NCBI RefSeq assembly: GCF_004337985.1
Contig: NW_021940922.1
Coordinates: 837,382-901,381 of the forward strand
Direction: 5' to 3'
Length of the DNA stretch: 64,000 bases
Source: Pyricularia pennisetigena
Taxonomy: Eukaryota > Ascomycota > Sordariomycetes > Magnaporthales > Pyriculariaceae
The position numbers were made by a program, and so were the translations under genes. Of this stretch, positions 22,206 to 32,307 are shown piece by piece. The notes beneath the pieces were generated by a model. That model was given only the letters and a program-made list of their open reading frames with translations. It searched no databases and was not told the DNA's origin. Position 1 is the first letter of the stretch. Each line of letters starts with the position of its first letter.

Positions 22206-22870
22206 TTGAGAAGCGAGACGTCACCTCTGCCAAACGAGGAGGAGCATGATCCGCTCCTAAGCTACATTTCCGAGGAAAGCCTCTATGCCGCTTGGGAAAT
22301 CCTGGGTTATGGATATACAGGGCCTTTCCGTGCCGTCCACGATGCCAGCAGAAAGCTCTGCGCGGCCAAGGGCAAGATAACACCTGCCGAGACCAGCGGC
22401 CCAGCGCTTGCTGCACCCTGCCACTCTCGACGCCGCCATTCAGACCATGCTGCTGGCCTACTGTCACCCAGATGATGGCCGGCTCTGCCAAGTCCATGTT
22501 CCGCGGCGGAACAAAGAGGTTGCTGTTGATTTTGGGGCTGTTTTGGAAGTCTCGGAAAGCGGCCAGGGACTCTGTTTCAGCTCGAGAATACCAAACAGAG
22601 ACGAACAGGGACCATGCGGCGACGTCGACCTGTTTGTGAAAAGGGCTGGTGCATATCCAAGGGCCTCGAATGCAGGCCTCTCCGCCCATCCAGCGTTGAC
22701 GACGACGACGGGCTCTTTTTCAGCACCCGGTGGGACGAGGCCTCTCTCGACGCCTCTGCTGTTTGCTGGGACGGTCGAGCCACCGAGTCAGATTACAAGC
22801 TTGCCTCGGACCTCGAGAGGCTGTCGTTCTTCTATATGAGACAGCTCACTTGGCTTCTTCCGCACCGCCT
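22206..22870 (+). pseudogene. Dehydratase (DH) and methyltransferase-edge remnant
   Basis: ILGYGYTGPF (about 22300-22330) and HPATLDAAIQ (22414-22443, with the second catalytic Asp) identify the C-terminal hotdog fold of a PKS dehydratase. A different frame near 22640-22850 carries LFFSTRWDEASLD and DLERLSFFYMRQL, the usual linker into the C-methyltransferase domain. The SAM-binding core itself is absent. The N-terminal hotdog with the catalytic His was not found. Confidence 0.75.
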
Positions 22871-22879
22871 TTTGGGAAA

Positions 22880-23000
22880 TCCCCGATCTCCGCGTTCGCT
22901 CCATTGACTTTGTCGACGGCAGCGCGCCCGACGCCTCTGTCATCGCCGAGTCTCTTCTCGAGCTCGAGACGGCCGAGAAGGTCTTGGCCAGCAGCCGGGT

Positions 23001-23031
<31 letters not shown>

Positions 23032-23590
23032 CCCCTCTGGTCCGACGAACGCGAGGTGCGATACTGTCATGGGCGATTCGAGATCCCCCGCCTGGTGGCC
23101 AATGTTTCGCTCGACAACAAGTACAATGCGAGCCGCAGGGCAGTCTACGAGAAGCGCGGCCTTACGAACGTTCGTCTCTCGCCCCGGGCTTGGCTTGAAG
23201 AGCGGACCGCTGTGTCTAGATCCAGCCTCGCGCAGCGCGAGGTGTTGAGGATTCAGGTTGCCTTCTCCACGGCGTTTCCAATCCCGGTCGTCCGAGATGG
23301 GCTAGTCGAAGCATACCTCGTTATTGGTAGGGCCGGCAAGAAGAGGCGGCAGGTCCTGGCTTTGTCAAGCGATTGCGCTAAAACGGTCGATGTCTCGGCC
23401 TGCTCGGTAATCGATATCGAGAAAGCAAACAAAAATGGATTGAAAAAAAAAAAAAAAATGCACCGTGTCGCCGGCACCAGCGTCAAAGTCCTTTCGGCCG
23501 ACGTGGCAAGCGAGAGCAGTCTCCTGCAGGCCTACAAGGACATTAGAAGCAGCATGCCAGCGATAGCCGGGTTCGTCAATAATCTCGTAT
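22880..23590 (+). pseudogene. Ketoreductase (KR) region remnant
   Basis: The frame from about 22984 to 23718 includes the pre-KR segment (EVRYCHGRFEIPRLV) and the structural KR subdomain (VEAYLVIGRAG...VLALSSD). It then jumps over a 16-A tract (23443-23458) to late KR sequence (VKVLSADVASESSL...SMPAIAGFV). The Rossmann core and the catalytic Tyr are missing. Without an ACP, the frame passes straight into the C domain (TTLNNTVVYRLTG). Confidence 0.75.
23002..23031 (+). repeat. Hexanucleotide microsatellite (GAGCCT)5
   Basis: Five perfect GAGCCT units, read as Glu-Pro repeats in the pre-KR frame. Replication slippage is the likely origin. Confidence 0.85.
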
Positions 23591-24590
23591 CCGACGCGAC
23601 GACTCTGAACAATACGGTGGTGTATCGATTGACTGGGTTGCTAGATATTGAAAAGCTTTCCAGGGCGGTTGAGGCCGTTTCAAGCCGCCACGAAGCAAGT
23701 CGTCTTTGCCGGTCCTAATCTGGTCCTCGAGGCAGTCTCAATCCCCTCGGAACAAGTCCCATCCGCGATGGAGCGTCTTGCCGGGTACAATTACCAGCTT
23801 GACAAGGGCAAAAGTTTCCGGATCATCTTGGCCCCGCAATCGTCGACGGAGCATCACCTCATGTTTGGCTTCTACCATATGAACATGGATGGCATCAGTC
23901 TTCAAGTCCTCATTTCAGAGGTTGACCGCTGCTACGGAGGAGAGCTCTTGACTTCATCCCCGCTGCAATACCTGGACTTTTGCCAACGGCAGCGTGACGC
24001 GCTGCAGAACGGGGATTGGGGAGAAGACTTGAGGTTTTGGGAGAAGACATTGGCACAAACTCCCGTGGAGCTGCCAGTCCTACCCCTTTCCCAACGCCTT
24101 CCAAGACTCGAATCCCACTCTTGGAATACAGAGTAACCGAGGTTGAGACACTCGTCGGTGCCCTTTGGCCTACTGCTGAGCAAACTGAGAGTACCACGTT
24201 CGGCGACTCGCAGTCCCATCTTCCAGGTCTTTGTTAATTACCGATAGGAGGCGAAGGAAAACCTCTCGCTGGGCGATTGCGAGCTCGAGGTCTGCTGTTA
24301 TCAAGGGTCAAAGGCTGCATACGATATCAGCCTGGACATGATCGACTCTGGGGATCTCCTCACCGCCGTCAGGCTGGCTGTGCAAGACAGTCTCTACTCC
24401 AAAAAGGACGTCGAGCTTCTTCTCTCGAGCTTCTTCAACCTCGTGGAATCCTTGGCGTCAAGTGCAGGGCAGGGCATCCCACTCGACAGGGTATCCATCT
24501 TCGGAGCCGATGCTTCGAGCGAAGCACTGCAGCTGGGACGGGGGCGTCTCGCCAGCACAAACTGGCCAAAAACGCTGCTGCTCTGCTCTC
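23590..24590 (+). pseudogene. Condensation (C) domain remnant
   Basis: The start NNTVVYRLTG...LSRAVEAVSSRHEA is typical of a C domain. After a frameshift near 23710, a 162-codon piece has YHMNMDGIS at the HHxxxDG catalytic position (23873-23899), the first His replaced by Tyr. A third frame (24338-24600) carries the C-terminal helix region and the C-A linker (YDISLDMIDSGDL...LYSKKDVELLL). The next recognisable domain is T, so the A domain is gone. Confidence 0.8.
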
Positions 24591-24639
24591 TTCACTGCTA
24601 AGCTCGGAACCGGGCCGAACAACCCGACCAACAAGATCT

Positions 24640-24900
24640 CCCAGACACAGAGTCACGGCTGCTGGAGGTGTGGCTAGAGGTGCTCCCGACCCCCGCCAAC
24701 ACCCATGTCCACAGAGGCTCCGACTTTTTCCATTCTGGAGGGAACTCGCTCCTGCTTGTGGTGCTGCAGCAAAAGATCCAACAGACCTTTGCGGTCAGCC
24801 TGCCGCTGGTGTCCATGTTCGACTCGAGCACCCTGGAGGACATGTCCCGGTTGATCGACAACAAGTCCGCCGACCATGTCCAGCTCGACTGGGACAGCGA
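24640..24900 (+). pseudogene. Thiolation (T/PCP) domain remnant
   Basis: FFHSGGNSLLLVVLQQKIQ contains the phosphopantetheine attachment serine (codon 24746-24748). The upstream LLEVWLEVL helix and downstream MFDSSTLEDM helix are in place. The domain itself looks intact but cannot be translated as part of a complete enzyme. Confidence 0.8.
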
Positions 24901-24959
24901 GACCAGTCCAGCTCTACACTTTGGCGCCGAGCTCGCCCGGGCCGAGACGGTGACGGTTC

Positions 24960-25554
24960 TCCACCCACGGATCTGCCGTGGTTGTTCTGACGCGGGCGAC
25001 CGGGCTTCGCGGGAAGGCGCTTTTGCGAGCCTTCATCGCCGAGGCTAGGATCTCGACGATCCACTGCATCGCAGTCCGCCGGCCCGATGCTCTCGGCCCC
25101 TTCCTCTCGTCGAGCAAGGTCCGGATACACACGGGCGACCTGGCAGCGGCCCGATGCTCTCGGCCCCTTCCTCTCGTCGAGCAAGGTCCGGATACACACG
25201 GGCGACCTGGCAGCGGCCCGTCTGGGCCTGTCTCCGCAGACGGCACGCAGCATTTTCTCGGAGGCGCACGCCGTCGTGCACAGCGGCGCCGACGTGTTGC
25301 ACATGAAGTCCTACTCCACCATCAGGGAGGCCAACTTGGGCTCCACGGTGCAGCTCGTGCGCATGTGCGTCGGCCAGGGGCGGCTCGTGCCGTTGCATTT
25401 CGTCTCCACGGTCAGCGTGTCGCTCTACTCGGGCCTGGACGCCTTTGGCGGGACCTCCACCGCGGCGTTCCCGCCATCAAGTGACGGTTCGGACGGCTAC
25501 ACGGCGTCCAAATGGGCGAGCGAGCGCTTCCTGGAGAGGTTAATTCCCGCCTGA
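24960..25554 (+). pseudogene. Terminal reductase (R) domain remnant
   Basis: A nucleotide-binding start like VVLTRATGLRGKALL is followed by HTGDLAA, VVHSGADVLHM and HFVSTVSV, ending with YTASKWASE (25498 on), the Tyr-x-x-x-Lys catalytic pair of extended short-chain dehydrogenases. A 67-bp tandem duplication (25083-25149 and 25150-25216) puts the two halves out of frame. The domain is cut off near 25540, lacking the substrate-binding C-terminus. Confidence 0.8.
25083..25216 (+). repeat. 67-bp perfect tandem duplication in the R domain
   Basis: Units 25083-25149 and 25150-25216 appear identical, with four more bases of a third unit. Because 67 is not a multiple of three, the frame upstream of the duplication differs from the frame downstream. 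Confidence 0.9.
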
Positions 25555-26001
25555 TAATTTGTCCAATACTGCTGCAGAATATAAATCTCCTTTTCAGATT
25601 GGCGTGTAATTTAAACGAGCCGGATGCTATCAGTAAACTTGAAAAGCGTTGCTTGAATGTAAAAACCGATATCAGTCGTAGTTAACGGGTTCATGAACAA
25701 GATTCTGATCATTCTCCTAGTACCTATGTCTAAAACTGACCATAATTTTTTTTTGTTTAGATACAGCGTAAATATATCAATTGGTAAAAAATCGAAACTG
25801 CATTCAAAACACAAAATCTAATATAGCCTTTTTAACAATTTGCAAATCGCTGAAAAGGATTTTGAAAGTCCATATAATCATACGAAGTGGGTCGTTAAAT
25901 CCATTTCAAACATGATGTATATTTAAAACACTTTTCCCCCGCCTTTCTTCCTCCGACGCACCCGTGCAACAAGATAGCCTTTGTATTTTGCACACCACAC
26001 G
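25555..26001. other. Intergenic region, AT-rich
   Basis: This separates the truncated R domain from the 3' end of the minus-strand transporter. Composition drops to AT-rich immediately after 25540. No repeat family or open gene is supported. Confidence 0.4.
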
Positions 26002-27841
26002 CTATAGCCTCGAAATCAAAATCGCAGCCACCAAGGACGAAGCTATGCTCGCCCCAAACACCCCCACAATCTGGTTCGACCGGTCAGTTTCCCCAGCGAG
26101 ATCGAGAAGCTGGAACAGCACGCTGGAGAAGACAGTGGCGAGGACCTGGGGCGCGGCTATAAATATGTTGTGGGCACCAAGCAGCAACCCCGTGCGCGAT
26201 CCCAGCCCGGCCGTCCTCCTCCTCCGCTCGATCTGGATCACCTCCTCGTTGGCGAGGGTGAAGGGTAGCCACTGCGTGACGCACCAGCAGGCTCCGGAGA
26301 CGGCCGTTGCCAGGATCGCAACCCTCGCGGACTTGAGAGCTGTCATGGACAGCAGCAAGACGGAAACAAGAACCTGCGAGGCTAGCCAGACCATCCGACC
26401 GACTCGCAACCCCGGCCGAGACCGGTAGTCTGGGTCCAAGCCGCGCAGGGACTCGGGGGTTTGGCCTTTTTGGGTGAGAGAAGCGACAAGCTCAATCAGA
26501 GGCGGTAGCGTGACTGACATGACGAGCGCCACGCATGCTTGGTCGAAGAGAGCGGATGCACCTGCCGACTCGCACTTGCTTTCCTCGCGGCGAGCAGTGG
26601 GCTCAGCCGCACAGGCTGAAATAAAAGGCGTGGTTAGATAACAGTAAAGCCTTGCTATTGGCTTTAGCTCGAAGGAGGAAGCTTACCGAGCGTGTTTATA
26701 TAGCTGTGGCTGGTATTAGCAAATCACTATCTTGGATGCAAATTTTCGGAGCCAACGGCCATCACGCTTACCTTGATATCTGGACAAGAATTGGAAACCA
26801 GGCAAACCAAGAAAAAAACTGTGCAATGTATATGCGACGCAGGCGAGGAGACAACAGCGTCCAAATGGCCATAATGCCTTCCCTAGCCTTGGGCGGCCGC
26901 GGAGCTCTCGACTCGGCGCCCTCAGACGCGACAGAACACGTGACGCTTACAGAGACGACAACCATGACGATGGCCAGGCTTACCAACGCCTGGAGCTGGT
27001 TCATCTTGCCGGGCAAGCCGTCCGCCAAGTCGCGCGATGCAGCTAGGTAGCACGCCATGCTCGCCAAGAAGCTGATGCGGCTGGCCCACGCCGTCGCCTC
27101 GGCTTGCTGGGCAGCATCGCACTTATCCACCACCAGGGCACGCAGGCCCGTCTGCACCGGCTGCACGGCAACGTTGAGCGTGAGAAAGAAGAAAGGAACC
27201 AGCAGCTGCGACAGGGTCGCGGCCGAAGAAGGAGAAAGCAGGACTGCCAGGTCAGGGCCCCAGGCGTAGCCTAGCAGGGAAACAATGATGCCCATGGCTC
27301 CGGCCATTATAAATGGCTTCCGCTTTCCGTAGGCGTCGCTCCATCTGCCGAAGAGCGGCTGCAGAAGAGAGCCGCAGATTGGGGGTATCAGCCAAAGCAG
27401 TGTAGCTGCGACCTGGCTTATGCCTATGGATTTAAAGTATTGCTGATTGAGATGATCAATGTTCCTATCTCAGTCTTGCCCAGGAAACATAACTAGTCTG
27501 AAAAGACTTACCGTGGCACTCGCAAACTGTATGGAAAACGCGACCTGGACACTAGTACAGGCTCCAATTGTGGTCAGCAAGGTCATAGAGGCAAGGAGAT
27601 GTTATGTTATGCAAACACCGTCTTACCCGGCCATGCCCAGATTAAGGCAGACGATATAAAGCCGGCTCCGATGCTTGATTGGTTGCTTTTCGGCATCTTG
27701 GGTGACCAACCCGTCCAAATCTGATGACTCATCAAAGTCGCAAAGTGGTATACTCTCAGAGGAGTTGATCAATGGATTTGGAGACATTTCTTTTGTGCTA
27801 GTTTGACCCGTCCCTGAATAGTAGAAAGCAACCATTGGCAT
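26002..27841 (-). CDS. MFS transporter, GPH/SLC45 (sucrose-symporter-like) type
   Basis: Five exons on the minus strand: 27627-27841, 27512-27551, 26772-27442, 26687-26703 and 26002-26615. Their sum, 1557 nt, gives an open frame of 518 residues with consistent phases and GT-AG borders. The fourth exon is only 17 nt. The protein has about 12 membrane helices. The signature LIPPICGSLLQPLFGRWSDA followed by YGKRKPFIMAG matches the conserved loop of SLC45/plant sucrose transporters. A cytosolic N-terminus with acidic residues precedes the first helix. It probably sits in a membrane as a proton-coupled sugar or metabolite carrier; substrate unknown. Start choice is uncertain: 27841, 27835 and 27787 are all in frame, and 28003 is also open. 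Unlike the adjacent PKS-NRPS it has no break. Confidence 0.8.
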
Positions 27842-28301
27842 CAACGGGACGAGTGCGGCAAACAATGCTACAGAATCCCAAGTACTTGCCTTTTCTGCAT
27901 CTGCCAACAAATGGATGCCCACACGAAACCCATGTTTCTGTGTAGCTATTGGCAAAATTGCGCCCCTCCCTGCTTGCAATTCAACGTCTGGGTAACCGGA
28001 CAAATGCCAATCGAGTCAGTCAGTAACGCTGGAATTTCTCAGCCCAACTTGAACATTTTGCTCATGGTCCGAATTACCGAACATCCGCGCCCGCATATAC
28101 CAGAGCTCCACACACAGAGCAAGCAAATCCGATCAGTTTTGATCGACTGCTTCTGGGAGTGTGCGGTATAAGGCCTTTTTTCTGTCTGGGTTGTATTTTT
28201 AGCCATCCTTTGTCCATTATTTTGTAAACAAAGTCAACGAATATTTCCTTTTCTTGGTGACAGTTATCGCAGTGTTACATAGTCAAAAGTAAACCAAGAC
28301 A
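27842..28301. promoter_or_regulatory. Divergent promoter region, transporter / UstYa-like gene
   Basis: About 460 bp lie between two opposing start codons, so the two genes could share control. If the upstream transporter start at 28003 is used, only 298 bp remain. No specific binding motif was recognised. Confidence 0.4.
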
Positions 28302-29395
28302 ATGTCCAGGTCGTCAAAGGACAAAGAGATCTATGAGCCTCTACGAGACTCTCTCGAGTTTGAAGCCGAAAAGGCGGCCCAGTTTCAACCAACCTCGTAC
28401 GAAAGGCCGTATCGCCGACTCCGGGTCATCAATGCCTTTTTGATCGCCGCTCTCACCCTGACGGTTTCGTATCTGGCCTATGTGAAGTTGCGACCGCACC
28501 AGAACCAGCAAGAGGGCAATCTGCTCGGTTCAGACCCGTTCGGGCTGATCCCCCCAGGTAGGGTCTGACGTGACAGTCCAACGCAAACATGTCAGCGCTG
28601 GAGCCAAGTTAAAACTAAACAAACCGTTGCCGACGTAAAGAGGTCGGCGAGCCCAGACGATGGATGACTTTCGACAAGTCGGACCCTTACTACATTCCCT
28701 ATGATATCTTTGACGACCTCGAAAGGGTTGACAAGATTGTCGATCACCTCGCCGACCTTGATCATCGTGAGTCTGCCTCGACTTCAGGGGAGGGGCTCAC
28801 AAAAGAATCCCAGCACTGACCAGAAGCCAGCTGCCATCTTGACCAACGGCAGGAAAACCCACTTTATGCACGTGGATGGCACGATCCACGAGCTACCTTC
28901 GACAACCGCCTACCGCAACAACATGACGGAGCACTTCCCCGTGTATTTCACCCGTGGCTTTCACCAGATGCACTGCATTGTAAGCCATACCCGAAATTGC
29001 ATTTTTCTCCAATGTGATCATCAGCATTGCTTCTGTCTTTCACCCGACGGTTGACATCTATAATGTGCATGTTCCAGACCCTCTTCACCCACACCTACGG
29101 TCACATCATCCACGGCAAGGAGTCGCAATTTGGCCCTGAGCACGTGGCACACTGCCTGAACGTCCTGCGCGAGGCCGTCTCGTGCTTGGCCGATTCCTCG
29201 GTTGCCTCGTTTACCTACAAGGAGGACTGGCACATTGCCCAAGATCAACAGTATTACTGCCGCGACTACATGGCCGTGCGCAAATGGGCCGACTCCCCCG
29301 AGAACGCTGCTCGCTACGACATTGTCGAGAACTTGATTCCTGACAACTTGAAGCTACACCAGGCCATGAAGGCTGCTGCTGCTCATCGTGACTGA
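28302..29395 (+). CDS. UstYa-like (DUF3328) oxidase, four exons
   Basis: The exons are 28302-28557, 28641-28766, 28831-28979 and 29078-29395, all with GT-AG borders. They give 282 residues without a stop. Residues 1-43 are cytosolic and hydrophilic, 44-61 form a single membrane anchor, and the rest is the catalytic domain. It has the two HxxHC motifs of the family: HQMHC at 172-176 and HVAHC at 199-203. UstYa-type enzymes oxidise peptide or amino-acid-derived substrates (macrocyclisation, dehydrogenation, chlorination) in fungal secondary metabolism. Here the gene is divergent from the SLC45-type transporter and convergent with the enoyl reductase. It is one of four such proteins in the block; its substrate is not evident. 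Confidence 0.88.
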
Positions 29396-29732
29396 TCCGA
29401 TTGTCTTATGGGAGAGCTTCTCGGAACGGGCTGGTCTGATGGCATGTAGGTACTAGGTACTTGATTATGTAATGGACTGGCAAGCACAAAGCACGGAAAT
29501 CACGGTCTGTTCAAGTACCCGATTGCTTCATGTATTCTTCCATACGGGATAAGTGCTTCTCTCTTTTTTTTTCATATTCTCTCAGCGGCGAAATAGCTTA
29601 TTACTCGGTCCAAAACCCGCGTCTCTCTTTGAGAACCATAGTAAAGGCTACAATACAGACAAAATGGTTCGCTGAGTGTAGCCAGTAATTATATATGCTA
29701 GTCCACAAAATAAATTCTATGTAAATGCTGGT
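29396..29732. other. Convergent intergenic region
   Basis: A 337-bp space between the 3' ends of the UstYa-like gene and the enoyl reductase gene. It presumably holds both 3' untranslated regions. Nothing else was recognised. Confidence 0.4.
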
Positions 29733-30871
29733 TTACGACAGGGTGTACACAAGCTTCTTCCCAGATATCTTGCCCCGTCTCAACTCTTCCAATCCTTCCA
29801 ATACACCTTCAAGATCACCTCCTCGCACGTCGGCAGGGTGAGCCTTGAGCTTTCCCTCCGCCAATAGCGTCTGGGTTAGTTTCCAAAAGCGTTTACCAAA
29901 CTCAAAGTGGTCGACGTCCCCTGGAAAGTTCTCAGGCCCCAGTTCCGGTATGGTGAAGGGCTCTCCGAATATGGTCTGGGCGACGGTCACGACCACCCGC
30001 ACATCCCTCCGCGGGAATTCGCAGTAGAGCAGTGCGCTGTACGTGGGCTCTTTGCCGGTGGTGTGTTCCGAAAGTGCGTCTGCGCATATTCTAGCCGAGT
30101 GCTCGGTCGAGATGCAGTCGAAAGCGTGATAGAGTGCGTTCTCGGTCAGCTTGCGAATTTCCGAGCCGACGTTGGGTTCCTTGTAGTCAAATACGGCATC
30201 GGCGCCCAGCTTCCGGACCATATGGAAATGGTGGGGAGAGCACGTAGTGATGACTTCGAGGCCGGCTCTGGGAAAAAGGGGGGTTTGAGGTGAGTGCGCA
30301 ATTACTCGACGGGGGTTGGCCGGTGCTTTGCCGAACAAGGGATGAAAAAGGAGCCTCACAGTTTCGCCAACTGAATAGCCAGGGTGCCGGTGGCAGTACT
30401 GCCGCCATATATCAGCAGCGGAAGCTTCCCGACCCCCGGCTGGGTCGGCAGCGGTAGACCGAGTTGGTGGAACAAGCCCAACCCAACGGTCGACACTCCG
30501 ACGCCGAGAGTGGCTGCGGCTGTGAAAGAAACTCCCGGGGGGATCTTGATCATCATGCCTTCCCTCGCCACGATGTACTGCGCAAAAGCGCCATCTTGTG
30601 GCTTGGAGATGTTCCCACCGTGCACCCACCCTGCGACCCTATCGCCCACCTTGAGCGTCGTCACGCCCGACCCGACCTTGCGCACGACCCCCGCAAAATC
30701 AGATCCCGCGGTACACCCGGCGGTTCCGGGGACGCAGCTAATGTGCTTCCAGTCCACAGGGTTCAAGGCCACTGCCGCAGTCTTGACGACGACGCAGTGG
30801 GCGTCCATTTTTGGCATTGGCGCGTTGACGACCGTAGCCTTGCCTCCGGGTTGGATCTTGATAACCTTCAT
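29733..30871 (-). CDS. Trans-acting enoyl reductase (zinc-type MDR family)
   Basis: Two exons (30360-30871 and 29733-30267) joined across a 92-bp intron (GTGAGG...CCCAG) give 348 residues. The start MKVIKIQPGG at 30871 is chosen over an upstream in-frame ATG (30928) that would add a poly-Phe stretch encoded by a poly-A/T tract. The GroES-like N-terminus (ALNPVDWKH, GSDFAGVV, GDRVAGWVHGG) and the NADPH-binding motif GGSTATGT (156-163) match LovC/ApdC-type enoyl reductases. Such enzymes act in trans with PKS-NRPS hybrids that lack a working internal ER. This fits the neighbouring synthase, which is now dead; the reductase itself has no defect. Confidence 0.88.
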
Positions 30872-31614
30872 AGTTGGCCAAGAAAATAAAAAGAAAAAAA
30901 AAAAGGAAAAAAAAAGTGAAATGTACACAAAGTATCACTGTACGCAAGCCATGCACAACAAGATCACGATGAAAAGGGTTGCCAAATATTCGCATGGAAT
31001 ACTAACCCGGCAATTCCCCGTTTTGGCCCCAATTGCCGATGGGAAGCTTGCCTTGGATTTATCGTCAATCACAGACAGTCTTTTTCGCAGTTCAATTCAC
31101 AAAGGACTTTACTGGCATCAAGAACCGTGCCATGATTAAAAATACAGAGGGAGAAATTTGAGGCTTTTCGTTCAGATAAAAGTAAATCTTGCTTTTAAAA
31201 CAGTTGGCGTTGTTTATGTTCGATTTCCATTCGGGAAACAAAGAAATATTTGCCGAAGCAAGGTCTATTTGCCTGTCGGAAAACCCTTTTTTTTCCTTGC
31301 TTTTTCTCGGTAATATCGAGCGGCGCTAAAAACGAAGAGGAAACCCTCGTTTCTCCCAGCAAACGCTTGAGATTGGCATTGTTCAATCACTGGGAAGAAA
31401 AAAAAAAGGGAAAGAAAAAGGAAAAAAAAAGTATTTCCACAAGTTTACCCCGACCTTGACTGTCACAGCTACTAATAGAATTGCTCTCAATTGGCTCAGT
31501 GAGCGCTAAGCAAGTCGAGCACTATGAGGTAGAATTAGAGAAAAAAACAATTATCCACTGGTATGACTTGATAAAAAATGCCATGAGAAGCTACGTTGCC
31601 CTTCATAGACCCAA
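30872..31614. promoter_or_regulatory. Promoter region of the enoyl reductase gene
   Basis: 743 bp between the enoyl reductase start and the 3' end of the next minus-strand gene. It contains poly-A runs (plus strand, about 30880-30916) beginning only 9-10 bp upstream of the ATG, and another A-rich block near 31397-31430. Poly(dA:dT) tracts commonly exclude nucleosomes in fungal promoters. No gene is supported here. Confidence 0.45.
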
Positions 31615-32307
31615 TCACTCAAAGACCAAGCAGTCCATGATCGGCATGCGCTCAAAGACCTGCCGCCTTGTGGTGTTCAACATGTCTGCGACGTTTGGTT
31701 TACTGTTCAGGGCGAGACAGTGCGTGACGTGTTCCTCCTCGAGGCAGTTGCTCGGAACCCTTTTGATCTCGCGCGTCAGGGCCTTCCAGTTCTTCTCCAA
31801 GACGTAGGAGCAGTGGAGGTAGTGGTAGCTGCCCACGCCCCAGATCAGATCCCAGTCGCCTCCCAGGATGTAGTCCAGGCCGGCGGGCTCCTCGGCGTCC
31901 GGGCCGGCGTACATGGTCATGTTGAGCGTCAGCCACTCCTTCATGTACCTGTCGTACTGCTCCTGGTCGATGCATTGCGGGTGCAGCCAGCCGCCGAGCA
32001 TGAAGTCAAAGGCGCACCCCTTCTTCCGTGCCTCCTTTGCCGATGCTCCGCACGATCCGAGATTCTTTGGCTCCGGCAAAGGCCGCATCGAATGAGCTGC
32101 TCCGTAGCGGTAGGCCGCCCCGACCGAGCCCGATATGACAATGAGCAGAACCAGCCCGATGGCGCAGAGCGAAATGTTTCCTAGCTTCTTCTTTCGTGGA
32201 CTTGGGCTTTTGAATGGACCAAAGCTCGCATTTTCCGAGAGTTCGTCAGTGGAGTTGTCCTCATCAGACTGTCGGTGGTTTGAAAGGAGCTTTTCGTTTT
32301 CAGCCAT
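31615..32307 (-). CDS. UstYa-related membrane protein (CG...GC.FD subtype)
   Basis: A single exon of 230 residues starting at MAENEKLL (32307). An upstream in-frame ATG at 32367 would encode a run of Lys from a poly-A tract and is rejected. The N-terminus is hydrophilic, one membrane helix spans about 46-68, and the outer domain begins with the pattern CGASAKEARKKGCAFD (86-101), then W-x-x-P-x-C. It carries HYLHC (162-166) and HVTHC (193-197), both matching HxxHC of UstYa-type enzymes. It is divergent from the next gene, a relative of the same subtype. A role in oxidising a pathway intermediate is inferred from family and context. Confidence 0.82.
   Translation of the reverse strand: MAENEKLLSNHRQSDEDNSTDELSENASFGPFKSPSPRKKKLGNISLCAIGLVLLIVISGSVGAAYRYGAAHSMRPLPEPKNLGSCGASAKEARKKGCAFDFMLGGWLHPQCIDQEQYDRYMKEWLTLNMTMYAGPDAEEPAGLDYILGGDWDLIWGVGSYHYLHCSYVLEKNWKALTREIKRVPSNCLEEEHVTHCLALNSKPNVADMLNTTRRQVFERMPIMDCLVFE

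Larger units (their letters stand above)
20015..25554 (+). pseudogene. Hybrid PKS-NRPS (KS-AT-DH-KR-C-T-R), decayed
   Basis: Remnants of a fungal highly reducing PKS fused to an NRPS module lie in the correct order, spread over all three forward frames. An intact enzyme would need about 12 kb, so more than half is deleted. Supported parts are KS ([20 protein letters not shown]), AT (GQGAQ, GHSSGE), DH (HPATLDAAIQ), the pre-KR/KR region, C (YHMNMDG), T (GGNSL) and a reductase domain with YTASK. The methyltransferase core, the ACP and the adenylation domain were not seen. Breaks include a 1-base shift at a C7 tract (20958-20964), an internal KS deletion near 20720 and a 67-bp tandem duplication (25083-25216). 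Unlike the Copia repeats it shows indels and deletions rather than a RIP-like C-to-T load. The enzyme would have made a reduced polyketide joined to an amino acid and released reductively or as a tetramate. Confidence 0.85.

Noticed and set aside
22111..22689. Long open frame on the minus strand across the PKS remnant
   Set aside because: It is a GC-rich shadow of the plus-strand AT/DH remnants, has no domain, and overlaps recognised motifs. The same holds for 21224-21877, 24795-25304 and 31720-32184.
20015..25554. Intact PKS-NRPS with many introns
   Set aside because: Missing cores (MT, ACP, A, most of KR), homopolymer frameshifts and a non-triplet tandem duplication cannot be explained by splicing.
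30356..30928. Upstream start for the enoyl reductase (MYISLFF...)
   Set aside because: The extra residues are encoded by a poly-A/T tract. The family start MKVIKIQPGG lies 57 bp downstream.
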